From: a virus
Reading direction: 5' to 3' (one strand)
Virus record (IMG/VR): IMGVR_UViG_3300043449_001732
Span: 1 to 64,000 of that record
DNA length: 64,000 nt
In this document: piece by piece, positions 48,007 to 56,533 of the stretch
Numbering within the stretch: position 1 is the first letter of the stretch
How the letters are laid out: each line of letters starts with the position of its first letter
Program-made: the position numbers and the translations under genes
Notes under the pieces: model-generated
What the model was told of the DNA's origin: nothing
Databases searched by the model: none
Seen by the model: only the letters and a program-made list of their open reading frames with translations

Positions 48007-48026
48007 GCCCCCGCCGAAGCGAGGGC
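48007..48026 (-). terminator. Terminator of the leftward glycosyltransferase unit
   Basis: GCCCCCGCC-gaag-CGAGGGC stem; on the minus strand it is followed by TTTTTA just beyond the glycosyltransferase stop. Confidence 0.8.
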
Positions 48027-48041
48027 CTGATTCCACCCTGG

Positions 48042-49325
48042 TCAGGCTACTGCGCCTACCAGTCGCTTCTTGCGTTTTTCTTTTTTCTTCTCCTTCTTGC
48101 TTACCGGTTCTTCCGCCTGAGTCGAGTGCGCATCCCCATAGGCGCCCTCTAGGACCTCCTGGAACAGCCCTGCAAACTGAGGTGCGATGTTGTCCCAGTC
48201 GTAGCAGGGAGAGGTGGCACGCTCGTAGCAGAGGCGTGCAGTCTCATCAAGCTTCTCATGGTTCTCATATAGATCCGTCAAGATTTCGGCAAGGTGATCT
48301 GAGGACGGGCAGGGCATTTCCCGTGCGTAGTTCGTATCCACATCTACGTGATCACAACGGATCAGGCGACCAGCACCCTCAAAGATCTCCTTAGTACTGG
48401 TGTGGTCAGGCACCACCTGGGCAACACGGCAACCCGCATGCTCATGGTTGACCAACCCGTGGCCCTCACCCTTGCAAGTGTTGACGCCGACATCAGCCGC
48501 GTTATAGATCGCATTCAGGAAGTCCACCTCCACGTTCGGAGGTCCTTCTGTTTGCGCAGTAAGGATGATGCGTCCGTTGGGGTCTAGCCCTTCGCGATTC
48601 ATTGCCCTGGCAAACAACGGCATCAAGTCCCAACCTTGATCTTTGAGTCCCATGTGTAAATACAGTTGCGTATCCGGTTTGTCTTTCGCAAACTTGGCAA
48701 AAGCCTCAACCGTAATGTCGATGCGTTTACGGAACTGGTTGCGGTTGCCGTTGAACACCACAAAGATGTCATCCGACAGACCAAGCCGCTTACGAGCCTC
48801 GCTCTTATCCATGGGATAGAACTGACCCTTGGTGATACCGTGAGGAATCACAGCGATGGGCTTCTGGTAGCCAGCAGCCACCACCTCTTTTGCACCAAAT
48901 TCCGTATAGCAGATGGACGCATCCCACTCATTCATGGTGTCAAGGATGCACCCAGTCCAGCCGTAGCTGTCCATGGGGTAGTAGCCAATGAACTTGAAGG
49001 CACCAGTCTTATGGATGTCCTGGATCTGACGATACAACTCATTCAGAATCCACAGATCATTCATTATGAAAATGAGATCTGGCTTCTCTTTCTCCACAAT
49101 TTCTCGAATGCGCTGCTCACCAAAGGGTGCGGTCTGGTAGCGGTTGGACGAGGGATAAATGAGGTACTTATCACAGAGTGGATGCGGGTCTCCAAACCAG
49201 TTATTACCGAGCACTACAACTTCATACTCTTCACAGATGCGCTCAAGCACATTTTCCGTGACACGAGCAAACCCGGTCTTGGCAATGATGTCACCGGACC
49301 AGAGCAATTTAGGTTTTTTGGCCAT
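48042..49325 (-). CDS. GT4-type glycosyltransferase, 427 aa
   Basis: Transfers a sugar from a nucleotide sugar, perhaps to phage or host DNA or to cell-surface glycan. Two-domain GT-B fold: N-terminal half (KPKLLWSGDIIAKTGFARVT), C-terminal half with VVFNGNRNQFRKRIDITVEA and AADVGVNTCKGEGHGLVNHE, the E-x7-E-like donor site seen in GT4. A Lys-rich tail follows. Terminator lies just after the stop. Substrate cannot be told. Confidence 0.85.
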   Translation of the reverse strand: MAKKPKLLWSGDIIAKTGFARVTENVLERICEEYEVVVLGNNWFGDPHPLCDKYLIYPSSNRYQTAPFGEQRIREIVEKEKPDLIFIMNDLWILNELYRQIQDIHKTGAFKFIGYYPMDSYGWTGCILDTMNEWDASICYTEFGAKEVVAAGYQKPIAVIPHGITKGQFYPMDKSEARKRLGLSDDIFVVFNGNRNQFRKRIDITVEAFAKFAKDKPDTQLYLHMGLKDQGWDLMPLFARAMNREGLDPNGRIILTAQTEGPPNVEVDFLNAIYNAADVGVNTCKGEGHGLVNHEHAGCRVAQVVPDHTSTKEIFEGAGRLIRCDHVDVDTNYAREMPCPSSDHLAEILTDLYENHEKLDETARLCYERATSPCYDWDNIAPQFAGLFQEVLEGAYGDAHSTQAEEPVSKKEKKKEKRKKRLVGAVA

Positions 49326-49348
49326 TTAATAGAGAACGTCTTGATCAA

Positions 49349-49708
49349 CTATACAGAAACACAAGGAGTTGTTGATCGTACTAATTCTTTTTGTTCGGCT
49401 ATTTCTGCTTTGAGTTTTGTTTTTAAAAACTCAGCTGCCTTATGTGTTTGCGTGGTATCCCCACAGGTGTATAAATCGATGGCACAATAACCAATCTGAG
49501 GCCAGGTATGGATAGACGCATGGGACTCAGACAGTAATGCAAGTAGTGTGACGCCTTGCGGTTCAAATTTTTTTCCTACAATCCGCAGGATATTGGCTTT
49601 TGCTAGAACTAAAGAAGCCTCAAGCAACCGTTGAAGCTCCTCATAGTTATCTAACAACTCTGGGTCACACCCATAGAGATCTAAAATTAAATGCCGACCG
49701 TCACTCAA
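49349..49708 (-). CDS. speD: S-adenosylmethionine decarboxylase (SpeD), 119 aa
   Basis: Makes decarboxylated AdoMet for spermidine synthesis. LLSESHASIHTWPQIGYCAI contains the self-cleavage site between Glu61 and Ser62, which becomes the pyruvoyl cofactor, and the conserved His63, followed by the CGD block. Length is that of the prokaryotic single-chain form. A known auxiliary gene of cyanophages. It overlaps the primase gene by four bases. Confidence 0.92.
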   Translation of the reverse strand: MSDGRHLILDLYGCDPELLDNYEELQRLLEASLVLAKANILRIVGKKFEPQGVTLLALLSESHASIHTWPQIGYCAIDLYTCGDTTQTHKAAEFLKTKLKAEIAEQKELVRSTTPCVSV

Positions 49709-52341
49709 AGCTCTGCCTCTGCAGATTCCATTGTCGCATCAGTCTTCTTATCTATGACATCTCCATAGTGAATACGCCATTCTTTTTTGTTCATGCCCAC
49801 TTCAATAATGGACGGGAACTTTGCGTACTTTTGGTCTGATGCCCTGCAGGCAACGTTGACTACACGCATGCCACGTGGATTCTTGAACTTGTAGACGTTC
49901 AAGCCAAGCTGGTGGATACACACGTCCATCAACAAGGTTTCAAAACGGCTACGCCCAAGGATGTTGCTGTTGGATGCACGTGCAAATTCACAGTAACTGG
50001 CATATAACCACGTATCCCAAGACACGTACACGTTTGAAGAACCAGCAGAAGAAGGCTTAGCCAGACCAATAGGAGTAGACACCCCTGGGTCAAATACCAC
50101 ACAATGATCAAGCCAATCCATGATCTGGTTGGACTTAAGGATTTGTTCACGGTGATGCTTAGCAAAGAAGCCAACTTTCTCATTGGTCTCCATCAGATAC
50201 TCACGCATCTCAGCCTCACTCATATCCAAGACCCAGTTGACAAGCCCTGGGAGCAAGGACGCAAATTCACCAAAGGGACGACCACGGTCATCCATATCAA
50301 TCAACGTGCGCTGCTCAGCAGAGTTACCAGTGAACGGTTTGTCGAAAGGAATAGTGAGGCGACGACGTGCAAGACCTGAGGTTGGGTCAGTCGTCTGGAT
50401 GGGTTCGTTAGCCGTGATCATGACAAGGCCATTGAACTTAAACGGCTTCTGGGACCCCGTCTGAAACTTATGTTCGTTACGGATCAAGTCCCGACCGGTA
50501 ATAGCTTTTAACACAGAGACCGAACCGCCATAGCGTTCAACGTCGTTGAAGAGCAATAATTTTTTCTTATATAGGTTGGCGGTTTCAAATCGGTTTTTCT
50601 CAAGGTGCTCAAGGGATGAGATCATTGCGTTGTCATCCCCAACCAAGGCATGTGCCAGGTTCGAGTACGTTGACTTACCAGATTTACCAGGCCCAACAAT
50701 TTCAACAAACTTCTGAATATCAGAGTGACTTAAAAGGACGGCACGCAACCAAGCCCTCAGCACCTGGACGCGACCCCAGTTATCATCTTGTGTGTTCTTC
50801 AGCCACTTGACAATAGGCTCACAAGTTGCCCCTGGGTCATAGTCATAGGGCAGTTGTTGCGTGATGTGCATGCTCCTGTTGAAAGGCAGCAGTTCACGCG
50901 TGTTGACGTTAAGAATACCGTTGGTAAACAGTAGGTGGTCGTTGCCTTCATACCAGTCATCAAAGATGAGGCTGATGCGTAGCTGCTCGTATACATCGTT
51001 GACCAGCGTCATGCTGTAGCCATTCTTAAGGAAGCCCTCCTTGATCAGGTCGAGCTGAGACTTGATCTCACTCTTCATCTCAGTCTCAGACAGACGAGAC
51101 CACAAGCCTTTTGACCTGTGGTGCTCATAGATGAAGAATGCGTTGTGGGCTTGACTAAACTGCAGCCTTCCTCTATAAACCTGCAGGAGTACGTCAGCGA
51201 CTGCGTCAGATGAAGGTCCTCTTGTTTGTTGTTCTTTTCCTTGCCCCCGTCCCTGCCTTTTCAAAGACTTACGATTCCCCTGAGGAAGCTGCACAGTATC
51301 TTCAAGAGATAACTCAGTCTCAATGGTCGGCATCAGTTCAGCCTCAATTTCTTCCAGTTGTTTGGACATGTGCTCAAGTGTCGCATCATCAACACTCATC
51401 GCACGATGGTTCTGGGACATCTCCCAGCCATGCTCACGGGCAATGTGAATAAGGGAACCTAGCCCACGGCCACCGCCTTTACTAAAGGACAACCAACGGC
51501 GGTGGCACTCGCCATCTCGATACTTATCTGATTGCTTGGACCACTCATCCCATTGATCCAGCAACGATTCATCCAGTGAGTGAAGCGATTGTCCAATCGT
51601 GATCCAGATGTCGTAATCGTCACAGGCCTCTGGTGGCAGTGCCCACATTGCTTCTGTTGCTAGCTGCATATCCCGCTCTAGCGAGATCTCTGTGTTCACA
51701 GCAAATGTGGGACCAATTACCCTGGAGATCTCCTTTGCTGGGACACCCTGCTTGACATTTTTGTTAATGATTGCATTCATTAACCAATCAGGGAACTCAG
51801 GCAGGGCGTCAATCCACTCAAACCCCTGGTTAACGCCTGTATAGTAACCTTCGGTCTCAGGGTGAGTGCCCATGAGAACACCCTGGTGCTTACGCCACAA
51901 GATCTCAAGCTTTTCTTTATTTTTTTCTGCGTGCCAAGTGTACTTGTTCCTTACGAAATGCTTATGTTTTTCCCGGTCTACACGATAAAGTTTCCGTTCA
52001 CGCCCTTCTTTACCACTACAAATGGTCAGCGTATCTGGCAGAGCAGTCGCGAAGGTTTGGTCTGACAGTTCTTCGATAAGGTTGTAGACGCTCGGTCCAT
52101 CAACATCAACCCACACCAAACCATAAGGAAGGTTGTAGACAGGACCGCTGAGAAGACCGATGGCCTTACATGATCCCGTGATGATCTCCTCCTCGATCTC
52201 ACAAATACCAAATGGTTTGTTCTGCCAACTCGAGACGTACGGGTCTTTGTTTGCGCCCAACGGCGTGAGCGGCCAATCTTTAGGGATGTAGTCAAGACGT
52301 ACTTCACCGGGTTTTAGGGTTTGTTGTTGCTTGCTTGTCAT
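49705..52341 (-). CDS. Bifunctional primase-helicase, 878 aa
   Basis: Starts replication. N-terminal prim-pol-like domain (LTPLGANKDPYVSSWQ, then GLVWVDVDG with the metal-binding DVD). Middle low-complexity linker near residue 360. C-terminal D5/P4-type SF3 helicase: LPFNRSMHITQQLPYDYDPG, Walker A VGPGKSGKST near residue 545, Walker B KKLLLFNDVE, sensor ITANEPIQTTD and Arg finger GLARRR. No DNA polymerase was seen in this window. Confidence 0.9.
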   Translation of the reverse strand: MTSKQQQTLKPGEVRLDYIPKDWPLTPLGANKDPYVSSWQNKPFGICEIEEEIITGSCKAIGLLSGPVYNLPYGLVWVDVDGPSVYNLIEELSDQTFATALPDTLTICSGKEGRERKLYRVDREKHKHFVRNKYTWHAEKNKEKLEILWRKHQGVLMGTHPETEGYYTGVNQGFEWIDALPEFPDWLMNAIINKNVKQGVPAKEISRVIGPTFAVNTEISLERDMQLATEAMWALPPEACDDYDIWITIGQSLHSLDESLLDQWDEWSKQSDKYRDGECHRRWLSFSKGGGRGLGSLIHIAREHGWEMSQNHRAMSVDDATLEHMSKQLEEIEAELMPTIETELSLEDTVQLPQGNRKSLKRQGRGQGKEQQTRGPSSDAVADVLLQVYRGRLQFSQAHNAFFIYEHHRSKGLWSRLSETEMKSEIKSQLDLIKEGFLKNGYSMTLVNDVYEQLRISLIFDDWYEGNDHLLFTNGILNVNTRELLPFNRSMHITQQLPYDYDPGATCEPIVKWLKNTQDDNWGRVQVLRAWLRAVLLSHSDIQKFVEIVGPGKSGKSTYSNLAHALVGDDNAMISSLEHLEKNRFETANLYKKKLLLFNDVERYGGSVSVLKAITGRDLIRNEHKFQTGSQKPFKFNGLVMITANEPIQTTDPTSGLARRRLTIPFDKPFTGNSAEQRTLIDMDDRGRPFGEFASLLPGLVNWVLDMSEAEMREYLMETNEKVGFFAKHHREQILKSNQIMDWLDHCVVFDPGVSTPIGLAKPSSAGSSNVYVSWDTWLYASYCEFARASNSNILGRSRFETLLMDVCIHQLGLNVYKFKNPRGMRVVNVACRASDQKYAKFPSIIEVGMNKKEWRIHYGDVIDKKTDATMESAEAEL

Positions 52342-52526
52342 GCTTCTGTTTGCTGCTTGATCTCCACTTTAAAGTCCCGCTCAGGGAATACCGTATCCTT
52401 AACCAATATATATGCATGAAAATGCATGTCGGTAGGCAGACAAAAACAATCCCCATCCGCCGCATTCATCATGAGGCTCTGGAGCGTATTCATCCACTCA
52501 CCAACGGAAATAACATGGATTTCCAT
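52338..52526 (-). CDS. Hypothetical protein, 62 aa
   Basis: Not recognised. His/Met-rich (VGEWMNTLQSLMMNAADGDC), beta-rich end. Overlaps the primase start by four bases, so translation is coupled. Confidence 0.65.
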   Translation of the reverse strand: MEIHVISVGEWMNTLQSLMMNAADGDCFCLPTDMHFHAYILVKDTVFPERDFKVEIKQQTEA

Positions 52527-52600
52527 CGGGGGGTTGGGTTGTGTGTTTTCTTATCCTAGGCTGCCCAATCCGAGGGGACCATCAAAATTTTGTTAAATCA

Positions 52601-52783
52601 CTAAGTCTTATTGGACTCATACGAAAAATTCCACGGATTTTTTTCATCGACTTCATCCCACTCGTCCATCAGTCTGTTGTAAACATCTACAGGATCCTGC
52701 CTAGTCTTAATGCAAGACGAAGTTGCGACAGACCAGGCAATACGCTTGCGTCTCTCCATGGGATCATCAGTATTCCAGGGCAT
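52601..52783 (-). CDS. Hypothetical protein, 60 aa
   Basis: Not recognised. Helical, Trp-rich, starts MPWNTDDPMERRKRIAWSVA. First gene of the primase/SpeD/glycosyltransferase leftward unit. The gap 52527-52600 shows no clear promoter. Confidence 0.6.
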   Translation of the reverse strand: MPWNTDDPMERRKRIAWSVATSSCIKTRQDPVDVYNRLMDEWDEVDEKNPWNFSYESNKT

Positions 52784-52832
52784 AACACTGCTGCTTATGT
52801 GTTAATATCATACACAGCTAGCTGTTGTATTT

Positions 52833-53549
52833 GTGTATCATTACACTTATATGAGTATTGATTCCACCGATGGCCGCATGTATATTGGCAGTCGAACATC
52901 GAAAAACAAACCCGAAGAAGACGTTAATTATTTTGGAAGTTTTTGCGACAAAACTTTTAAACCAGATACGAAGAAAATTTTAAAAATATTTAAAACTCGT
53001 GCAGAAGCTTTTAAGCATGAAGCATATTTGCATTTTGTATTAGATGTTGCTGTAAATCCAATATTTGCAAATAGGTCAAGAGTGACCACTACAGGTTTTA
53101 CATGGCTTGGACAAAAACATTCTCCTGAAACAATTGAAAAAATTCGACAAACAACAAAAGAAAATATGACACCAGAACGAAAAGAAAAACTTAAGGAAGC
53201 AAGCAAAAATAAAAAACTAAGCAAAGAACATATTGAAAAACTTCGTCAATCAAACTTAGGCTTAAAACGAAGTTTTGAAACATGTGAAAAAATTAGATCA
53301 AAAGCACTTGGCAGACAAGTATCCAGTGCAGCACGCAAAAAAATCAGCGTAAGCAACAAAGGCAAGTGGATCAATAGAAAAGATCAAAGCAAACCAATAA
53401 CATTAAAAAATAAAAATACCGGACAAGTTTTATGTTTTGTTTCACAAAAAGAAGCTGTTCGTTCTCTTGGTTTACATCAAGCAGCATTGAACAGAGTGGC
53501 AACAGGCAAGCAGCACTCCACTAATGGATGGATTCTTTTTGTAAATTAA
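52833..53549 (+). CDS. GIY-YIG homing endonuclease, 238 aa
   Basis: Mobile nuclease. N-terminal GIY-YIG domain: YHYTYMSIDS and GRMYIGSRTS, the two halves of the signature, then an AxxFKHEAYLH helix. Next come NUMOD3-type DNA-binding repeats (GQKHSPETIEKIRQTTKENM, KEHIEKLRQSNLGLK) and a C-terminal IENR1-like helix (LGLHQAALNRVATGKQ). GTG start at 52833. AT-rich, unlike neighbours, and opposite in strand: signs of insertion. Confidence 0.85.
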   Translation: MYHYTYMSIDSTDGRMYIGSRTSKNKPEEDVNYFGSFCDKTFKPDTKKILKIFKTRAEAFKHEAYLHFVLDVAVNPIFANRSRVTTTGFTWLGQKHSPETIEKIRQTTKENMTPERKEKLKEASKNKKLSKEHIEKLRQSNLGLKRSFETCEKIRSKALGRQVSSAARKKISVSNKGKWINRKDQSKPITLKNKNTGQVLCFVSQKEAVRSLGLHQAALNRVATGKQHSTNGWILFVN

Positions 53550-54400
53550 ATTAAGTCTGCATCATAAACTCCACAGCGTTCTATTTGCGAGTAATATTCG
53601 GAAACCAACTTTAACCAATCAGTTTCAAGAGAGTCTAAAAATTTCCTGGAAATTTTAAATACTTGAGTTCTAATAGGAGTAGAAACAATAATGGCACCTT
53701 GTTGCACACGCATTCCCAAGCTTTGTTCAATTGCAATTGAATACGCACAAATTTGTTTACATGCTTTTTTAAACTTGAGGTGTCCCCCAAGCAAGTCCCT
53801 CCATTCAGGAGAACCTTTTTCCAAGTCTTTTGGCCACTTGCGGCTGTAAGGTTTGACACTGGTCTTAAGGTCGGCAAGCGTCAGCTTGTTCCCTACAACA
53901 CCGATAATGTCAGGTGAACCAACCCATGCTCGTCCCTCCTCATCATGCGCCCATACCCTACCAACACCATCGTCTGACAATGCAAACTGATGCTTGTCTA
54001 GTAAAGGAGTTTCAGCCCACAGTACCTCGTCAAACTGATCAAGAATCCCTGGCATACCCGACCAAAAATCTTGGTAGTCAGGCGGGATTTTAGGGTTTTT
54101 ATCCCCTTTCAGGTAGCACTCCATGCCATAGTGGATAGCTGTACCACGTTCGGCAGCAGCTTCTTTTACACCTGGATTGTTCTTACTCCACATCTCCAGC
54201 TTCCGTTTGTTTGCTTCGGAGGCTGTTTCACTAAGAATAGTTGTTACACTGGGCGCCGGCCCTGTTACAAACGGTGTATGGTAGTGTCGCTTTCCGTTAA
54301 TTGTAATACGGGCGGGGCGGCTGTTCAGCTCCCGCATCAACTCTGGTTGCTCTTGATATTTCAGCGACCATGGATCGCTTGTTTCAATTCTAGCAACCAT
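53546..54400 (-). CDS. PD-(D/E)XK family nuclease, 284 aa
   Basis: DNA nuclease likely involved in recombination or degradation of host DNA. PD-(D/E)XK core: GSPDIIGVVGNKLTLADLKTS with Asp in PDII and the D-x-K of ADLKTS, preceded by a RGTAIHYGMECYL helix and followed by QICAYSIAIEQ. Similar genes occur in cyanophages near primase and polymerase genes. Ends four bases from the converging homing nuclease. Confidence 0.8.
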   Translation of the reverse strand: MVARIETSDPWSLKYQEQPELMRELNSRPARITINGKRHYHTPFVTGPAPSVTTILSETASEANKRKLEMWSKNNPGVKEAAAERGTAIHYGMECYLKGDKNPKIPPDYQDFWSGMPGILDQFDEVLWAETPLLDKHQFALSDDGVGRVWAHDEEGRAWVGSPDIIGVVGNKLTLADLKTSVKPYSRKWPKDLEKGSPEWRDLLGGHLKFKKACKQICAYSIAIEQSLGMRVQQGAIIVSTPIRTQVFKISRKFLDSLETDWLKLVSEYYSQIERCGVYDADLI

Positions 54401-54452
54401 TGAAGGTTTTGTATATTGCTGTTATCCTAACGTATATGCCTAGCAATTGACA

Positions 54453-54557
54453 ATGGAAAACCAAAGGCGAACAATTATGTGGCTGATTGCCGCTATTGTT
54501 CTTGTCGTAGGGCTTGACGCCTACCTGTTTGCTGCCGAAGTTTTTAAAAACCAATGA
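54453..54557 (+). CDS. 34-aa single-pass membrane microprotein
   Basis: Too short for usual gene finders. MENQRRTIMWLIAAIVLVVG then GLDAYLFAAE: basic start and one membrane helix. Its stop overlaps the ATG of the high-light-inducible protein (AATGA), so the two are translationally coupled. A partner or chaperone of the HLIP in the thylakoid is a guess. Confidence 0.6.
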   Translation: MENQRRTIMWLIAAIVLVVGLDAYLFAAEVFKNQ

Positions 54558-54793
54558 ACAAAGCAGTGCTTTGGATCCAAGGTTGGTACAACTGCCTGTC
54601 CTGGATCATCCAAGAAATTGTCAGCCGCTACTGCCCAGACCTCAATATCGCAACCTTGCCGACCCACCCTGAGGATTACCTCTGGTACGCCGAGCGTTTT
54701 AATGGTCGCGCCGCCATGCTTGCCGTAATTTTTATCCTGCAATGGGAGTTTGTAACCCACAAATCCATTTGGGAGTTTGTAGGTGTCTATTAA
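54554..54793 (+). CDS. hli: High-light-inducible protein (HLIP), 79 aa
   Basis: Thylakoid pigment-binding protein that protects photosystem II during infection; a hallmark cyanophage gene. The single membrane helix carries the ELIP/HLIP motif YAERFNGRAAMLAVIF (residues 45-60; Glu47, Asn50, Arg52 bind chlorophyll). N-terminal ~45 residues are amphipathic and Trp/Cys-rich, longer than in the shortest family members. Confidence 0.88.
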   Translation: MNKAVLWIQGWYNCLSWIIQEIVSRYCPDLNIATLPTHPEDYLWYAERFNGRAAMLAVIFILQWEFVTHKSIWEFVGVY

Positions 54794-54944
54794 TCTCACC
54801 AGGTTTTATTACGACGTTGACGACGAAGAGCGCACTGGGCTTTTGAATCAATGCGCGGTTGACGACGTTGAAACAATTGAGGCCGATGCGTTTGAATTGG
54901 AGTTACAATCCAAGAATATTGAATACATCCGAGTCGACCTGTGA
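54783..54944 (+). CDS. Hypothetical acidic protein, 53 aa
   Basis: GTG start inside the HLIP gene; stop overlaps the next GTG (GTGA). Acidic (YYDVDDEERTGLLNQCAVDD). Continuous four-gene overlap chain with HLIP and the methyltransferase. Not recognised. Confidence 0.6.
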   Translation: MSINLTRFYYDVDDEERTGLLNQCAVDDVETIEADAFELELQSKNIEYIRVDL

Positions 54945-55537
54945 CGCAAGCAACTGACTGGAACACGTATTTTTCCACGATCAAACCTAGGCTTGGCGCT
55001 CGGGCTGACGGATTCCAAAAAATTTTCCAACACCTAAATGGGGTCCAAAACCCCATCATTATTGAGACGGGTACGTACCGAGAGGAAGACAACTACACAG
55101 GCGACGGTTGCTCCACTCTCCTTTTTGACGAATACGTTAGTGCCCATGGTGGCCAGCTGATTTCTGTTGACATTGACCCGAATGCTTGCGAGCTAGCCAG
55201 TTCAAGTACCAGCAGCAACACTGAGGTTATTGAGTCGGACTCTGTTGAATTTCTTGGCACCCTGGAGGGGCGCTGCGATCTGTTGTACCTAGACTCGTAC
55301 AACATCACCGATTGGAACAATGATTGGGCACCGGCTGCTCACCACCTCAAAGAGTTGTTTGCCGCCAAGAACATCATCAATCCTGGCACTTTAATCATTG
55401 TTGATGACAACAGAAAATCTTCACAAGGCAAACGGTTGGGTAAAGGACGTTTGATTTACGAACTTATGGAATCCCTTGGCATCCCTAGTTTTATTGATGA
55501 CTATCAAGTGGGTTGGATCTGGGAAGAATTACAGTAA
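54941..55537 (+). CDS. Class I SAM-dependent methyltransferase-like protein, 198 aa
   Basis: AdoMet-binding Rossmann pattern: PIIIETGTYREEDN (motif I-like), QLISVDIDPNACELA (acidic ribose-binding loop), CDLLYLDSYN and GTLIIVDDN (motif IV-like). Resembles the methyltransferase-24 type used on sugars or small molecules. Substrate unknown. GTG start; expressed with the HLIP group. Confidence 0.75.
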   Translation: MTQATDWNTYFSTIKPRLGARADGFQKIFQHLNGVQNPIIIETGTYREEDNYTGDGCSTLLFDEYVSAHGGQLISVDIDPNACELASSSTSSNTEVIESDSVEFLGTLEGRCDLLYLDSYNITDWNNDWAPAAHHLKELFAAKNIINPGTLIIVDDNRKSSQGKRLGKGRLIYELMESLGIPSFIDDYQVGWIWEELQ

Positions 55538-55546
55538 TCCCTACCA

Positions 55547-55602
55547 TTTTTCTTAACTTATCCACTAGATATGTTAAGAAAAACATGACATACTTAACAT
55601 AT
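55547..55602 (+). promoter_or_regulatory. Nested inverted repeats, alternative hairpins or operator
   Basis: TTTTTCTTAAC (55547-55557) pairs with GTTAAGAAAAA (55573-55583), while ATATGTTAAG (55569-55578) pairs with CTTAACATAT (55593-55602). The shared GTTAAG makes the two hairpins mutually exclusive. The segment lies in the leader of the 55619 gene and could be an operator or attenuator. Confidence 0.5.
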
Positions 55603-55618
55603 TAGTTATGTGGATAGA

Positions 55619-55870
55619 ATGCCAGAAGTAATTCTTTTACCACGAAACCCCAAAGGTTCTGAAATGACTCTTTCCAACCAGGTCAAACAATCCATTGATG
55701 ATGCCACGGCAAATCTGCGTGAAGCCCTTGCGTTTGCTGCCCGTACCGAGCATCCTGTAACGATCAGCACACTGACCGACATCCTGGTACGCCTAGAGTC
55801 CCTTGAGTCCATCGAGGAAATCATGCACAAGTTTGGTAAACAGCACGACATCCCCACCAACTTTGGCTAA
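55619..55870 (+). CDS. Hypothetical protein, 83 aa
   Basis: Not recognised. ATG 55619. Helical (SNQVKQSIDDATANLREALA), with EHPVTISTLTDILVRLESLE. Overlaps the next gene's TTG start. A GTG three codons upstream is a possible alternative. Confidence 0.65.
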   Translation: MPEVILLPRNPKGSEMTLSNQVKQSIDDATANLREALAFAARTEHPVTISTLTDILVRLESLESIEEIMHKFGKQHDIPTNFG

Positions 55871-56033
55871 GTATCAACTTCCAACGGAGGCTGAACGCCT
55901 TCAAAATTATTTTTGGGAACTCGAATCAAAGATCCCAAATCCTGGTAAGGACTGGGCACGGTCTGCCAAGGAATGTAAGTGGCTTAAAATATTAAAAGAA
56001 AGAGAACTAAAGTCGAGTGGCGCAGGACAATAG
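55863..56033 (+). CDS. Hypothetical protein, 56 aa
   Basis: TTG start at 55863 inside the previous gene's end. Helical and charged: AERLQNYFWELESKIPNPGK. Overlaps the next gene. Not recognised. Confidence 0.55.
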   Translation: MAKYQLPTEAERLQNYFWELESKIPNPGKDWARSAKECKWLKILKERELKSSGAGQ

Positions 56034-56301
56034 CAGATATACAAAACCGGAATTACGTGAGCGCATCAAAGATCGCATCATGGAAAGTTCCAAGGGAGGC
56101 AAGCCAGGCCAATGGAGCGCAAGACGCTCACAACTATTGGCCCAAGAATACGAAAGAGCCGGTGGTGGATATAAAGGTGGCAAGAGTGAAAAACAAAAAG
56201 CTTTAAGTAAGTGGACTGACGAAAAATGGTCCACAAAAGACGAGTACGAGAAACGTTCTAAAGCTAAAGCTGCGGCCAAGAGGTATAAAGATGGCGGCTG
56301 A
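56017..56301 (+). CDS. DUF5872-like protein, N-terminal half, 94 aa
   Basis: Matches from memory a conserved phage/bacterial domain: RYTKPELRERIKDRIMESSK, GGKPGQWSARRSQLLAQEYE, GGGYKGGKSEKQKALSKWTD. Basic, probably nucleic-acid-associated. The second half of the usual protein appears to be the separate next gene. GTG start. Confidence 0.65.
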   Translation: MAQDNSRYTKPELRERIKDRIMESSKGGKPGQWSARRSQLLAQEYERAGGGYKGGKSEKQKALSKWTDEKWSTKDEYEKRSKAKAAAKRYKDGG

Positions 56302-56500
56302 TAAAGCAATTCAACCTGGCTACACCAAGCGTTACTTGCCGGAAAAAGCATGGGCCTCTTTATCCAAGGAGGAAAGAGAGGAGACTGACCGCAAGAAACG
56401 CGCTGCCAGTAAGGAAGGAAAACAATTTGTACCTAACACAGAGACAGCAAAAAAAGCTGGCAAAGCAGCCCGTGCATCCAAACGTTACAAAGATAAATAA
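56291..56500 (+). CDS. DUF5872-like protein, C-terminal half, 69 aa
   Basis: TKRYLPEKAWASLSKEERE, DRKKRAASKEGKQFVPNTE: the block that normally follows the previous gene's domain in one chain. Here it starts at its own ATG, overlapping the previous stop by eleven bases, so the protein is split. Confidence 0.65.
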   Translation: MAADKAIQPGYTKRYLPEKAWASLSKEEREETDRKKRAASKEGKQFVPNTETAKKAGKAARASKRYKDK

Positions 56501-56533
56501 CTCGCGTATACTTAATAAAGATTCCTGATTAGC

